Shown: positions 17,658 through 27,332, numbered from the stretch's first letter. The stretch is 64,000 nucleotides of DNA from Streptomyces roseolilacinus (GCF_014649335.1 NZ_BMSV01000004.1:434001-498000); one strand, 5' to 3'. Program-made: numbers and translations. The notes: generated by a model not told the origin, from the sequence alone.

Positions 17658-19106
17658 ATGCCCTCCACGGTCACCGCTTCCCAGGCTTCGCCCGGGCAGC
17701 AGCCGGCCGGTTCCAGCAACGCGCTGGACCGGTTCTTCAAGATCTCGGAGCGTGGCTCCACCATCGGCCGTGAGGTACGCGGCGGCTTCGCGACGTTCTT
17801 CGCGATGGCCTACATCATCGTGCTGAACCCGATCATCCTCGGCAGCGCCAAGGACATGTACGGCCACCAGCTGGACGGCGGCGAGCTGGTCACGGCGACC
17901 GTGCTCAGCGCGGCGCTCTCCACGCTGCTCATGGGCGTCATCGGCAACGTCCCGATCGCCCTCGCCGCCGGCCTGGGCGTCAACACCGTCGTCGCCCTCC
18001 AGCTCGCGCCCCGCATGGCGTGGGCGGACGCGATGGGCATGGTGGTCCTCGCCGGCATCGTCGTGATGCTCCTCGTCGCGACCGGCCTGCGCGAACGCGT
18101 CATGAGCGCCGTCCCCGCGGGCCTGCGCAAGGGCATCGCGATCGGCATCGGCCTGTTCATCATGCTGATCGGCCTGGTCGACTCCGGCTTCGTCTCCCGC
18201 ATGCCGGACGCCGCCCACACCACCGTCCCGATCCAGCTGGGCGCGGACGGCCACCTCGGCGGCTGGCCGGTCCTGATCTTCGCGATCGGCACCCTGCTCA
18301 CCCTGGCGCTGATCATCCGCAGGGTGCCGGGCGCGATCCTCGTCTCGATCGTCGTCATGACGGTCGTCGCGGTGATCGTGAACGCCGTCGCCGAGGTCCC
18401 GTCCTGGGGCCTGACCACCCCGACCTGGCCGGGCAACCCCGTCGCGACCCCGGACTTCGGGCTGTTCGGCCAGGTCAGCCTGTTCGGCGGCTTCGAGAAG
18501 GTCGGCCTGCTCACCGGCTGCCTCTTCGTCTTCACCGTCCTGCTGTCCTGCTTCTTCGACGCCATGGGCACGATCCTGGGCGTCGGCGACGAGGCCAAGC
18601 TGATGGACCGGGACGGCAACTTCCCCGGCATCAACAAGGTCCTCCTCGTGGACGGCTTCGCCGTCGCCACGGGCGGCGCGACCTCGTCCTCCGCCACGAC
18701 CTGCTTCGTGGAGTCCACGGCGGGCGTCGGCGAGGGCGCCCGGACGGGCCTCGCCTCCGTGGTGACCGGCGGCCTGTTCGGCGTGGCGCTGTTCCTCACG
18801 CCACTCGCCACGATGGTCCCCTCGCAGGCGGCGACGCCCGCCCTGCTCGCGGTCGGGTTCCTGATCCTCGCCGGGTCGGTCAAGGACATCGACTGGGGCG
18901 ACTTCACCATCGGCGTGCCGGCGTTCCTCGCCATGACGATGATGCCGTTCACGTACTCGATCACGAACGGCATCGGCATCGGCTTCATCGCGTTCAGCGT
19001 GCTGCGCCTCGCCGCCGGCCGCGGCCGCGAGGTGCCGGTCGCGATGTACGTGGTCTCGGCGGTGTTCGTCTTCTACTACGCCATGCCGGCCCTGGGCCTC
19101 ACGTAG
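17658..19106 (+). CDS. NCS2-family purine (guanine/hypoxanthine) permease
   Basis: 482 residues with 12-14 membrane segments. AzgA-type hallmarks: TIGREVRGGFATFFAMAYI near the N-terminus, GLGVNTVVAL, the signature FFDAMGTILGVGDEAKL, and GATSSSATTCFVESTAGVGEGARTG, a binding-site region. It imports guanine, hypoxanthine or adenine with protons. ATG 17658 is chosen over 17646 because GAGG lies at the right distance. Its end overlaps by 31 bp the convergent XRE regulator gene. Confidence 0.9.
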   Translation: MPSTVTASQASPGQQPAGSSNALDRFFKISERGSTIGREVRGGFATFFAMAYIIVLNPIILGSAKDMYGHQLDGGELVTATVLSAALSTLLMGVIGNVPIALAAGLGVNTVVALQLAPRMAWADAMGMVVLAGIVVMLLVATGLRERVMSAVPAGLRKGIAIGIGLFIMLIGLVDSGFVSRMPDAAHTTVPIQLGADGHLGGWPVLIFAIGTLLTLALIIRRVPGAILVSIVVMTVVAVIVNAVAEVPSWGLTTPTWPGNPVATPDFGLFGQVSLFGGFEKVGLLTGCLFVFTVLLSCFFDAMGTILGVGDEAKLMDRDGNFPGINKVLLVDGFAVATGGATSSSATTCFVESTAGVGEGARTGLASVVTGGLFGVALFLTPLATMVPSQAATPALLAVGFLILAGSVKDIDWGDFTIGVPAFLAMTMMPFTYSITNGIGIGFIAFSVLRLAAGRGREVPVAMYVVSAVFVFYYAMPALGLT

Positions 19107-20005
19107 GCCCCCGCCTCCTCGCCGACGGGCGGGAACCCGGGACGCCCGGGCTCCCGCCCGTCCGTCGTCCGCGCGGACAGCAGGCGCAGCGCGTCCGCCG
19201 AGGCGGCGCCGACGGGGGTGTAGACCTCCAGCCGGTGGTCGGGGCTGTCCGGCTGGAGCCACACCTGGTAGTCCACGTCGACCTCCCCGGCGGTGGGGTG
19301 CCGCAGGCGCATGGTGCCCACGGTGCAGTCCGCGACGTCGCCCCTGGCCCACAGCGCGGCGAAGTCGCCGCTGCGCATGGCCAGCTCGCCGATCAGTTCG
19401 GCCAGCCTCGCGTCGGTGGGGTACCGGCCCGCCGTGAGCCGCAGGTAGGCGACGTGGATCCGGGCGAGTTCGTCCCAGTTGCGGTGCAGGTCGCGGGCGT
19501 GGGGGTCGAGGAAGAACATCCGGGGGACGGACGGCCGGCGCGCGGGGTCGCGGGGCGCGTCGAAGTCGACGTGCTCCGCGACGAGGGCGTGCCCGGTGCG
19601 GTTCCAGGCCAGCACGTCCCCGCGGCGGCCGAGCACGACGGCCGGCGCGGCCTCCCCCAGGGACACCAGGAGCGCCAGCACGCGGGGGTGCGGCCGCTCG
19701 GGCCGGGGGCGGGCCAGGCGGGGGGCGGCGGGCTGCCGGGCCAGGTTGTGCAGGTGGGCCGTCTCGGCCGGGTCGAGCCGCAGCACGCGGGCGAGCGCGC
19801 CGAGGACCTGCGGGGAGGCGGTGCCGGCCTGGTCCTGCTCCAGCCGGGTGTAGTAGCCGACGCTCACGCCGGCGAGCTGGGCGAGCTCCTCGCGGCGCAG
19901 GCCCGGCACGCGGCGGGCGGTGCCGTAGGTGCGCAGTCCGACGTCGGCGGGCGTGACCCGGTCGCGGCGGGTCCTGAGGTACGCCCCGAGGCTCTCCAGT
20001 TCCAT
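19076..20005 (-). CDS. XRE-family regulator with MmyB-like ligand domain
   Basis: 309 residues. The N-terminus holds a helix-turn-helix (VPGLRREELAQLAGVSVGYYTRLEQDQ), followed by the MmyB-like ligand-binding domain (VLGRRGDVLAWNRTGHALV, later RNWDELARIHVAYLRL). Such regulators are often divergent from a gene for a short-chain reductase or exporter and bind small hydrophobic ligands. Here it faces an MFS exporter gene 103 bp away, so it probably represses both. The ATG begins MELESLGAYLRTRRDRV. Confidence 0.9.
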   Translation of the reverse strand: MELESLGAYLRTRRDRVTPADVGLRTYGTARRVPGLRREELAQLAGVSVGYYTRLEQDQAGTASPQVLGALARVLRLDPAETAHLHNLARQPAAPRLARPRPERPHPRVLALLVSLGEAAPAVVLGRRGDVLAWNRTGHALVAEHVDFDAPRDPARRPSVPRMFFLDPHARDLHRNWDELARIHVAYLRLTAGRYPTDARLAELIGELAMRSGDFAALWARGDVADCTVGTMRLRHPTAGEVDVDYQVWLQPDSPDHRLEVYTPVGAASADALRLLSARTTDGREPGRPGFPPVGEEAGAYVRPRAGMA

Positions 20006-20108
20006 GGCCCCGAGCGTAGGCGGCGCGGCCCGCCCCAGGGTGCCCCTGCGAGGTGTACCCACGGCACGGGCCTGGTTGCCGGGCGGAGGGGCGGCGCACC
20101 GTCGGGGC

Positions 20109-21635
20109 ATGAACGAACAGCGTGTTCCCCCCTCCTCCGACCTGCGCGCGTGGCTCGGCCTGCTGGTGGTGCTCGGCCCGGTGCTGCTGGTGGCGATGGA
20201 CGGCTCGGTCCTGTTCCTGGCGATGCCCCGGGTGACCGAGGCCCTCGCGCCGACCGCCGACCAGGCCCTGTGGATCATGGACGTGTACGGGTTCGCGGTC
20301 GGGTCCCTGCTCGTCGCGTTCGGCGCCGTCGGCGACCGGTACGGCAGGCTGAGGCTGCTGATGGCCGGGACGGCCGTGTTCGGCGCCGCCTCGGCGGGGG
20401 CGGCGTTCGCGCCCGGCCCGGAGTCGCTGATCGCCTTCCGGGCGCTGATGGGCGTGGCCGGGGCCACCCTGCTGCCGTCGGCGCTGGCGGTGCTCGGCGA
20501 GCTGTTCCCCGACCCGCGCCGGCGGGCGAGGGCGATCGGGGTCTTCGCGGCCGCCTTCGCGGCCGGGTTCGCGATCGGCCCGGTCGTCGGCGGGCAGCTG
20601 TTGGGCAGGTTCTGGTGGGGGTCGGTCTTCCTGGTCAACCTCCCCGTCGCCGTGCTGTTCCTGCTCCTGGCCCCGGTCCTGCTCCGCGAGGTGCGGGCCG
20701 CCCGGCCCGGCCGGATCGACGCCCCGAGCGTGCTGCTCTCCGCCGCGGGCCTCCTGTCGGCCGCCTACGCGGTCAAGCACACCGCCGCGCAGGGGCCGAC
20801 GGCGGCCGCGGCCGTCACGGGGGCCGCCGGCGTCGCCGCCCTGGCGTGGTTCGTCCGGCGGCAACGCCGGCTGGAGCACCCGCTGATCGATTTCCGCCTC
20901 TTCCGCGACCGGGTGTTCACGATCGCGGTCGTCACCGGGCTCCTGCCCCTGGCGGCGTGGTCGGCGGCCGCCTACCTCACCGGCGTCCACCTCCAGTCCG
21001 TCCTCGGGCTGGAGGTGGACCGGGCGGCCCTCCTCGCGCTGCCGGGCGCCGCCGTGCTCACCGCCACCTGCGTCCTCACCCCGGCGCTGGTGGAGCGCTT
21101 CGGCAGGCGGGCCGCGCTCGTCACCTGCCACTTCTGCGTCGCCGCCGGCCTGCTGCTGCTCCTGGCGACCGGCGTCTCCGGCGGGATCGGCTGGTACGTC
21201 GCGTCCACCGTCGTCGCCGGCGTCGGCTACGGCGTCTCCTTCAGCGTCGTCGCCGACACCGCCGTCGCCGCGGTCCCCGCGGAACGCGCCGGGTCGGCGG
21301 CGGCGATCGCCGAGACCTCCAACGAGATCGGCAACGCCCTCGGCATCGCGCTCCTCGGCTCGCTCGCCGCCCTGGTCTTCCGGCTCCGGGGGCCGGACCT
21401 CGCCGGCACGCTCGACGAGACGCTCCGCATCCCCGGCCTGGCGCCCGCGGTGATCGGTGAGGCGAAGGCCGCCTTCGTCGCCGGCCTGCACGCCGTCGCC
21501 GCCACCGCCGCCGTCCTCCACGCCGCGCTCGGCGTCCTCGCCCTGCGCTGGATCCCGAAACCCGCCCGCGGCGCGGCCGTCCCCGGCGCCGAGCCCCCGG
21601 CCCCGGACCCCGACGGGGCCTACGCCAGGCCGTAG
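20109..21635 (+). CDS. DHA2-type (14-helix) MFS drug exporter
   Basis: 508 residues with about 14 hydrophobic helices. MFS motif A appears as GDRYGRLRLLMAG, motif C-like as GFAIGPVVGGQLL, and the first helix has VLLVAMDGSVLFLAMP. The family includes QacA/SmvA-type exporters of cationic drugs. It is divergent from the MmyB-type regulator and probably under its control. The last 16 bp overlap the convergent RHH gene. Confidence 0.9.
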   Translation: MNEQRVPPSSDLRAWLGLLVVLGPVLLVAMDGSVLFLAMPRVTEALAPTADQALWIMDVYGFAVGSLLVAFGAVGDRYGRLRLLMAGTAVFGAASAGAAFAPGPESLIAFRALMGVAGATLLPSALAVLGELFPDPRRRARAIGVFAAAFAAGFAIGPVVGGQLLGRFWWGSVFLVNLPVAVLFLLLAPVLLREVRAARPGRIDAPSVLLSAAGLLSAAYAVKHTAAQGPTAAAAVTGAAGVAALAWFVRRQRRLEHPLIDFRLFRDRVFTIAVVTGLLPLAAWSAAAYLTGVHLQSVLGLEVDRAALLALPGAAVLTATCVLTPALVERFGRRAALVTCHFCVAAGLLLLLATGVSGGIGWYVASTVVAGVGYGVSFSVVADTAVAAVPAERAGSAAAIAETSNEIGNALGIALLGSLAALVFRLRGPDLAGTLDETLRIPGLAPAVIGEAKAAFVAGLHAVAATAAVLHAALGVLALRWIPKPARGAAVPGAEPPAPDPDGAYARP

Positions 21636-21802
21636 AACCGCTCCGTCTCGTCGACGGCCGCGCTGAAGCGCTCGTCGAAGTCCTCGCGGACGAGCGTCCG
21701 GACGACGTAGTCCTGGACGCTCATCCCGCTCCGCGCCGCGTGCTGCCGGACCCGGTCGAGCAACTCCCCGTCCATCCGCAGGCTGAGCACTGTCGATCCC
21801 AT
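21620..21802 (-). CDS. Ribbon-helix-helix (CopG-like) protein
   Basis: 60 residues: STVLSLRMDGELLDRVRQHA fits a ribbon strand plus helix, SGMSVQDYVVRTLVRED the second helix, then a short acidic tail ERFSAAVDETERFYG. This is the size and shape of an antitoxin-type RHH repressor. No toxin gene lies on either side, so it is either an orphan or a stand-alone regulator. It overlaps the end of the MFS gene by 16 bp. Confidence 0.7.
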   Translation of the reverse strand: MGSTVLSLRMDGELLDRVRQHAARSGMSVQDYVVRTLVREDFDERFSAAVDETERFYGLA

Positions 21803-22047
21803 GTCCGACAGGGTCGCGGCAGCCTCGGCGCCCCCGCGCCGCTTTTCGTCGGATTATCACTCCTACGAGTGACGCGCCCCCACGGGCGCCCGCACCGGGC
21901 TCCCGCCGCCCCGCGAGCGGGCTGCGGGCCTTGCACCCGGGCCCCGGCGGGTGACGGGTGACGGGTTGCAGGAGTGACAGGGGTGACGTCCCTCACCACG
22001 GGGCGACACGGGGCCACCCGAGTGGTCTTTAGACAGGGTAATGAGTT

Positions 22048-22512
22048 ATGCTAAGGAACATGCCTGACCTGTCCCGCGGCGGACCCGGCGACGACGCCGA
22101 CGCGGCCGCCGTGAACGCGCTCCGTTCCGCCGTCATCCGGCTGTCCCGGCGCCTGAAGCACCAGCGCGTCGACGAGTCGCTGAGCCCGACCGAGATGTCG
22201 GTGCTCGGCACCCTCGCCCGCTGCGGCTCGGCCACCCCCGGTGAGCTGGCCCGCAAGGAGCACGTGCAGCCGCCGTCGATGACCCGCATCGTCGCCCTGC
22301 TGGAGGCCAAGGGACTGGTCAGGCTGGAGCCGCATCCGGACGACCGCCGCCAGAAGGTGGTCAGCCAGACCGAGCGGGCCGAGGCCATGCTCGAGGAGTC
22401 CCGCCGCCGGCGGAACGCCTGGCTGGCCTCCCTGGCCGAAGGTCTCGACGAGGACGAGTGGGCCAAGCTGCGCGCCGCCGCCCCCGTACTGGAGAAGCTC
22501 GCGCACCTGTAG
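22048..22512 (+). CDS. MarR-family transcriptional regulator
   Basis: 154 residues with a winged helix: SPTEMSVLGTLARCGSATPG, recognition helix PPSMTRIVALLEAKGL and wing RLEPHPDDRRQKVV. ATG 22048 is used because AGGG lies ten bases upstream; ATG 22060 is in frame but its AGGA is only two bases away. Upstream, CTTTAG (22027-22032) and CTAAGG form an imperfect inverted pair that could be an operator. The MFS gene begins 28 bp after the stop, so the two form a regulator-pump operon. Confidence 0.9.
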   Translation: MLRNMPDLSRGGPGDDADAAAVNALRSAVIRLSRRLKHQRVDESLSPTEMSVLGTLARCGSATPGELARKEHVQPPSMTRIVALLEAKGLVRLEPHPDDRRQKVVSQTERAEAMLEESRRRRNAWLASLAEGLDEDEWAKLRAAAPVLEKLAHL

Positions 22513-22540
22513 GACGACCGAGACGAGGAGGCGACCGCTT

Positions 22541-23929
22541 TTGAGTACGGGAACCGGAGAACTCTCCGCCCCCGGACACAACCCCCATCCCCCGAACCCC
22601 ACCACCCGCGCCCCGCACCGCGCCGCAGGCGGCACGTTCGCCTCGCTGAAGGTGCGGAACTACCGCCTCTTCTTCACCGGGGCCATCGTCTCCAACACGG
22701 GGACGTGGATGGCCCGCATCACCCAGGACTGGCTGGTCCTGAGCCTCACCGGGTCCGCCGCCGCCGTCGGCGTCACCACGGCGCTCCAGTTCCTCCCGAT
22801 GCTGCTGTTCGGCCTGTACGGCGGGGTGATCGCGGACCGGTGCCCCAAGCGGCGCCTCCTCGTCCTCAGCCAGGCCGCCCTCGGCCTGTGCGGGATCGCC
22901 CTCGCCGCGCTCACCCTGTCCGGGCACGTCCAGGTGTGGCACGTGTACCTGGTGGCGTTCCTGCTCGGCATGGTCACCGTCGTCGACAACCCGGCCCGCC
23001 AGTCGTTCGTCTCCGAGATGGTCGGCCCCGCGCAGCTGCGCAACGCGGTCAGCCTGAACTCGGCGAACTTCCAGTCCGCCCGCCTCGTCGGCCCCGCCGT
23101 CGCCGGTCTGCTGATCGCCTCGGTGGGCAGCGGCTGGGCGTTCCTGGTCAACGGCCTGTCGTTCCTGGCGCCGCTGGCGGCGCTGCTGATGATGCGCCCC
23201 GCCGAGCTGTACCCGTCCGCGCGCGCCCCGCGCGGCAAGGGCCAGCTGCGCGAGGGCCTGCGGTACGTCGCGGGGCGGCCCGACCTGATCTGGCCGATCG
23301 CGCTGGTCGGCTTCGTCGGCACGTTCGGGTTCAACTTCCCGATCTGGCTGACGGCCTTCGCGGACGGCGTCTTCCACGTCGGCCCCGGCGCGTACGGCCT
23401 CCTCAACACCCTCATGGCGGTCGGCTCCCTCGCGGGCGCCCTGCTGTCGGCCCGGCGCGGCACCTCCCGGCTGCGGCTGCTGGTCGGGGCCGCCGCGGTC
23501 TTCGGCGTGCTGGAGGTCGTCGCGGCGGTGACGCCGAGCTTCTGGCTGTTCACGCTGCTGCTCGTGCCGATCGGGATGTTCGGCCTGACCGTGAACGTGA
23601 CGGCCAACTCGCTCGTGCAGCTCGCGACGGACCCGGTGATGCGGGGCCGGGTGATGAGCCTGTACATGATGGTCTTCGCCGGTGGCACGCCGCTGGGCGC
23701 GCCGCTGCTGGGCTGGGTCACCGACACGTACGGCGCGCGCGTCGGCTTCGCGACGGGCGGGGTCGTGTCGCTGGCCGCCGCGGTGGTGATCGGCCTGCTG
23801 CTGTCCCGGGCGGTCGGCGTGCGGCTGCGCGTGGAGCTGCGGCCGGGGCGCCGCGTCCGGCACCCGCAGGTGCGCTTCGTCCCCCGGGAGGGGCGGCGGG
23901 AACGCGCCCGTCTCGCCGCGACGGCGTGA
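22541..23929 (+). CDS. DHA3/EntS-type MFS exporter
   Basis: 462 residues, TTG start behind GAGGAGG. About 12 helices; FASLKVRNYRLFFTGAIVSN at the start and GTWMARITQDWLVL are typical of EntS/DHA3-like exporters, and DRCPKRRLLVLSQA is the motif A loop. Family members export siderophores, macrolides or antibiotics. Co-transcribed with the upstream MarR gene, which probably responds to the exported compound. The C-terminal 30 residues are basic and cytoplasmic. Confidence 0.9.
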   Translation: MSTGTGELSAPGHNPHPPNPTTRAPHRAAGGTFASLKVRNYRLFFTGAIVSNTGTWMARITQDWLVLSLTGSAAAVGVTTALQFLPMLLFGLYGGVIADRCPKRRLLVLSQAALGLCGIALAALTLSGHVQVWHVYLVAFLLGMVTVVDNPARQSFVSEMVGPAQLRNAVSLNSANFQSARLVGPAVAGLLIASVGSGWAFLVNGLSFLAPLAALLMMRPAELYPSARAPRGKGQLREGLRYVAGRPDLIWPIALVGFVGTFGFNFPIWLTAFADGVFHVGPGAYGLLNTLMAVGSLAGALLSARRGTSRLRLLVGAAAVFGVLEVVAAVTPSFWLFTLLLVPIGMFGLTVNVTANSLVQLATDPVMRGRVMSLYMMVFAGGTPLGAPLLGWVTDTYGARVGFATGGVVSLAAAVVIGLLLSRAVGVRLRVELRPGRRVRHPQVRFVPREGRRERARLAATA

Positions 23930-23941
23930 CAGACTCGCCGC

Positions 23942-24523
23942 ATGAGGCTTTTCGCTGCCGTGCTGCCGCCTCCCGCGGCGGTCGAGGAACTGGCCGTTCT
24001 CGTCGAGGGGTTGCGGACACTGCCGGGCGCGGACGAGCTGCGCTGGACGGGCCGCCCCGGCTGGCACTACACGCTGGCGTTCATGGGCGAGGTGGACGAG
24101 GCCCTGCTGCCGGAGCTGTCGGAGCGGCTCGCCCGGGCCGCGCACCGCACGCTGCCGTTCCCGCTGCGCGTCCACGGGGGCGGGCGGTTCGGCCGCCGCG
24201 CCCTGTGGGCGGGCGCCGCGGGCGGCCTCGACGACCTGCGGCTGCTCGCCGAGCGCTCCGACGCGGCGGCCCGGCGCGCGGGCGTCGCGATGGAGGAGCA
24301 CCGCCGGTACCAGGCGCACCTCACGCTCGCCCGGAGCCGCGTCGACACGGACCTGCGGCCGTTCGTGGCGGAGCTGGAGCGCTTCAAGGGCGGCCGCTGG
24401 GAGGTGGCGGAGCTGGCCCTGGTCCGCAGCAACCTCCCCACGTCGGGCCTCCCCGGTGAGGCGCCCCGCTACGAGACGGTCGCCACATGGCCCCTGGGCG
24501 GGACGCGTCCGGCCGCCGGTTAA
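23942..24523 (+). CDS. thpR: RNA 2',3'-cyclic phosphodiesterase ThpR
   Basis: 193 residues of the 2H phosphoesterase superfamily. The two catalytic HxT motifs are HYTLAFMGE near residue 43 and HLTLARS near residue 123, the expected spacing. The start MRLFAAVLPP is typical. The enzyme opens 2',3'-cyclic phosphate ends of RNA in vitro (the old LigT ligase name). It begins 12 bp after the MFS stop and may be co-transcribed. Confidence 0.92.
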   Translation: MRLFAAVLPPPAAVEELAVLVEGLRTLPGADELRWTGRPGWHYTLAFMGEVDEALLPELSERLARAAHRTLPFPLRVHGGGRFGRRALWAGAAGGLDDLRLLAERSDAAARRAGVAMEEHRRYQAHLTLARSRVDTDLRPFVAELERFKGGRWEVAELALVRSNLPTSGLPGEAPRYETVATWPLGGTRPAAG

Positions 24524-24532
24524 CCTCGAAGG

Positions 24533-24622
24533 GTGGACCCGAAGACCCGAAACCGCGTCATGGCCGCCATCCTCGTCCTGATGTTCGCCGTCGTCGCCGT
24601 CGCGGCGGCGACCGGTCGGTAG
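24533..24622 (+). CDS. 29-residue single-helix membrane peptide
   Basis: A GTG at 24533, nine bases after thpR, opens VDPKTRNRVMAAILVLMFAV and ends with ATGR after 29 residues: a short basic head, one hydrophobic helix and a stop. Its codon use matches its neighbours, and thpR-linked peptides of this kind seem conserved in streptomycetes, but I recognise no named family. It has a weak ribosome binding site (GAAGGG, overlapping the start region). Confidence 0.5.
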   Translation: MDPKTRNRVMAAILVLMFAVVAVAAATGR

Positions 24623-24737
24623 ACCCGACCGGCCGCCGCCCGCGCGCGTACGCCCGCCGCGCCCCGGAACGCCCGGCTCGCGGCGTGCGGCTCGCGGCAC
24701 CGGGCTCGCCGGCGCCCGGCTCGCGCCGTGGGGCCGC

Positions 24738-25595
24738 CTACCAGGCGAAGGCCTCCGGGGACGGGCCCGGACCCGGGAAGATGCCGTCCAGTTCGGTGAG
24801 CAGCTCCTCCGCGAGGTCCAGCTCCGAGGCGCGGACCGCCGACGCCATCTGGTCCGCCGTGCGGGGCCCCACGATCGGGCCCGTGACACCCGGGCGGGTG
24901 AGGAGCCAGGCCAGGGCCACCTCGCCGGGCTCCAGGCCGTGCTTCTCCAGCAGCGTCTCGTACGCCTGGATCCGCTCCCGCACGTCGGTGTTCTTCAGCG
25001 CGTCGGCGGACCGGCCCGCCTGGGCGCGCGGCGACGCGCCGCCCTCGCGCTCCTTGCGCAGGACCCCGCCCAGCAGCCCGCCGTGCAGCGGCGACCACGG
25101 GATCACGCCGAGCCCGTAGTCCTGCGCCGCCGGGATGACCTCCATCTCGGCGCGCCGCTCCACCAGGTTGTACAGGCACTGCTCGCTGACCAGGCCGACC
25201 ATGCCGCGCCGCGCGGCCGCCTCGTTCGCCTGGGCGATCTTGTAGCCGGGGAAGTTGCTCGACCCCGCGTACAGCACCTTGCCCTGCTGGACCAGCACGT
25301 CGATCGCCTGCCAGATCTCCTCGAAGGGGGTCCGGCGGTCGATGTGGTGGAACTGGTACAGGTCGATGTGGTCGGTGTTCAGCCGCTTCAGGCTCGCCTC
25401 GACCGCCCGCCGGATGTTCACCGCGGACAGCCGGTCGTGGTTGGGCCACACCTCCCCGTCCGCGGCCATCGACCCGTACACCTTCGTCGCGAGGACGACC
25501 TTGTCGCGGCGGCCGGGGTCGCCCGCGAACCACGAGCCGATGATCTCCTCGGTGCGGCCCTTGTTCTCGCCCCACCCGTAGACGTTGGCGATGTC
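24738..25595 (-). pseudogene. Aldo/keto reductase, C-terminal part, separated by element insertion
   Basis: Reading down from 25595, this encodes about 285 residues (DIANVYGWGENKG to GPSPEAFAW) of an aldo/keto reductase whose first 48 codons lie at 29462-29603. The Lys in ATKVYG and His in YQFHHID of the catalytic tetrad are here, but the start codon and first strands are lost. A TTG contributed by the element (25598) could in theory start a truncated product. Removing the DNA between the two ATGTC cores restores one open frame. It is roughly 80% identical by eye to the intact copy inside the element. Confidence 0.9.
25591..25595. other. Left attachment core (attL)
   Basis: ATGTC at the boundary where the aldo/keto reductase sequence (reading GCCAACGTC on the minus strand) stops and element DNA begins. 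The element-side arm GTCAATTTTGA (25601-25611) is an imperfect inverted partner of TCAAAGTCGCC near the right end. The cut position within the 5 bp cannot be read from one genome. Confidence 0.7.
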
Positions 25596-25682
25596 CAAAG
25601 GTCAATTTTGAAGCCATGACCCGAATCACACACCGTCACCCCTCGTGCGCTATGCGTGCCACAGGGGAGAGGGAGAACGAGC

Positions 25683-27332
25683 ATGGCGAGAGTTCTGGGT
25701 GTAGTCCGTCTGTCGAGGGTGTCGGACGAGACCACATCGCCGGAGCGTCAACGTCGGTCCATCCAGCGATGGGCCGACCAGGAGGGGCACGTCGTCGTGG
25801 GATGGGTCGAGGACATCGACGTGTCCGGCGGGCTAGAGCCTTGGAAGCGCCCAGAGTTCGGCAAGTGGTTGCCTTCTACGATCGGAAAGGAGGTCAGCGC
25901 GATCGAGCACCGGATCGCGGTGGAGGAGTCGCGCGCCGACGAGTACGACATCCTCTGCGCGCTGAAGATCGACCGTCTCTCGCGACGCGTGCTCCACGTG
26001 CACACCCTCCTGGAGTGGTGCGAGAAGAACGGCAAGGAGGTCGCCACCGTCGAGGACGGGATCAACCTCAACACGCAGATGGGAAAGCTCCTCCTCAGCC
26101 TGATCGCGTCCTTCGCGGAAGGGGAGCTCGAAGCCATCAAGGCGCGGGCCAAGTCCTCGTACAACCATCTGGTGAAGGAGGGGCGCTGGCGCGGCGGCCG
26201 CACTCCGTACGGTTACCGCGAGGAGAAGCAGGAGACCGGCGAGGGGTGGAAGCTCGTCCCTGACGACTACGGGACCGACACGGCCGGGACCCTCCGTGAG
26301 ATCGTTCGCCGTCTCATCGCGGGCGAGTCGGCGAACAGCATCGCGCAGTGGCTCAACGAGGACGTGTCGAAGACCCCGACATCACTCGACGCTCAGATGA
26401 TCCGCAGCGGCAAAACCCCGAAGGGAAGCCGCTGGACCGCCGCGAACACGGCCAAGGTCGTGCGCTCCCGCTGCATCCTGGGGCAGATGGAGGTATCTGA
26501 GGAAGTGATGGTCGACGGGAAGAAGACGACACGACGCCGGGTCGTCCGGGACGCTGACGGCCAGCCCCTCCAGCGCGCGGAGCCGCTGATCACGTACGAG
26601 GAGTGGGAGCTGGCCAACAAGAAGCTGGACGAGAACACCAGCAAGCGCAACGGCAACCGCAAAGGTGGGTCGCCCTTGCTCCGGGTCGCGTTCTGCACAT
26701 GTGGGGAACCGGCATACCTCAGCCCTGGTCGCAACTGGCCCTACTACCGCTGCGCCTCCCGTACCACGCACAAGCCGTGTCCGACCGGAAACAAGGGCAT
26801 CGCGGCGCACACGCTGGAAGACGCCGTGGAAAAGGCGTTCCTCCTCGCTGCCGGAGACGTCGAGATCGTCCGGAAGGTCTTCCGGCCGGGCGTGGACTAC
26901 ACGTGCGACATCGAGGAAGTGAACCGCGCCCTGTCGGACCTGAGGGAGGACCGCGAGGCGGGCCTCTACTCCAGTGAGCTGGGCAAGCAGGAGTACCGGG
27001 AGGCGTACAAACGGTTGGACGCGCGACGTGAACAGCTCATCGCGCAGCCCACGCGCCCGGACACCTGGGAGGAGATCCCGACAGGAGAGACCTACCGGGA
27101 ACGGTGGAGCACGTTGTCGACCCAGCACGAAAAGGGCAGGGAGCTACGCGCCGCAGGAGTCAGGGCCGTCATCCATGCCGAGCCGATTCCCGGGATGACC
27201 GCCGCGCAGCTCATGGCTCCCGATGGCCATGATGGGATGTGGCAACACCCCGTCGGGAGGGTTCAGGTTCTGATCCCGATGGACTTCAAGCAGCGTCTGC
27301 GCAACATGGCGGCGGTCCACAGCGAAGGCTGA
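25683..27332 (+). CDS. Large serine recombinase (integrase)
   Basis: 549 residues. N-terminal resolvase domain with nucleophile Ser11 in VVRLSRVSDE, SPERQRRSI, and LCALKIDRLSRR; recombinase domain with GGRTPYGYR and TAANTAKVVRSRCILG; a Cys zinc ribbon (FCTCGEP ... YYRCAS ... KPC, about residues 337-366); and a coiled-coil motif after it. Length and layout match phage-type large serine integrases. It is the first gene inside the left end, 88 bp from attL, the usual arrangement. The ATG follows GGGGAGAGGGAG. It recombines attP with attB; excision needs a directionality factor, and none was recognised here. Confidence 0.95.
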   Translation: MARVLGVVRLSRVSDETTSPERQRRSIQRWADQEGHVVVGWVEDIDVSGGLEPWKRPEFGKWLPSTIGKEVSAIEHRIAVEESRADEYDILCALKIDRLSRRVLHVHTLLEWCEKNGKEVATVEDGINLNTQMGKLLLSLIASFAEGELEAIKARAKSSYNHLVKEGRWRGGRTPYGYREEKQETGEGWKLVPDDYGTDTAGTLREIVRRLIAGESANSIAQWLNEDVSKTPTSLDAQMIRSGKTPKGSRWTAANTAKVVRSRCILGQMEVSEEVMVDGKKTTRRRVVRDADGQPLQRAEPLITYEEWELANKKLDENTSKRNGNRKGGSPLLRVAFCTCGEPAYLSPGRNWPYYRCASRTTHKPCPTGNKGIAAHTLEDAVEKAFLLAAGDVEIVRKVFRPGVDYTCDIEEVNRALSDLREDREAGLYSSELGKQEYREAYKRLDARREQLIAQPTRPDTWEEIPTGETYRERWSTLSTQHEKGRELRAAGVRAVIHAEPIPGMTAAQLMAPDGHDGMWQHPVGRVQVLIPMDFKQRLRNMAAVHSEG

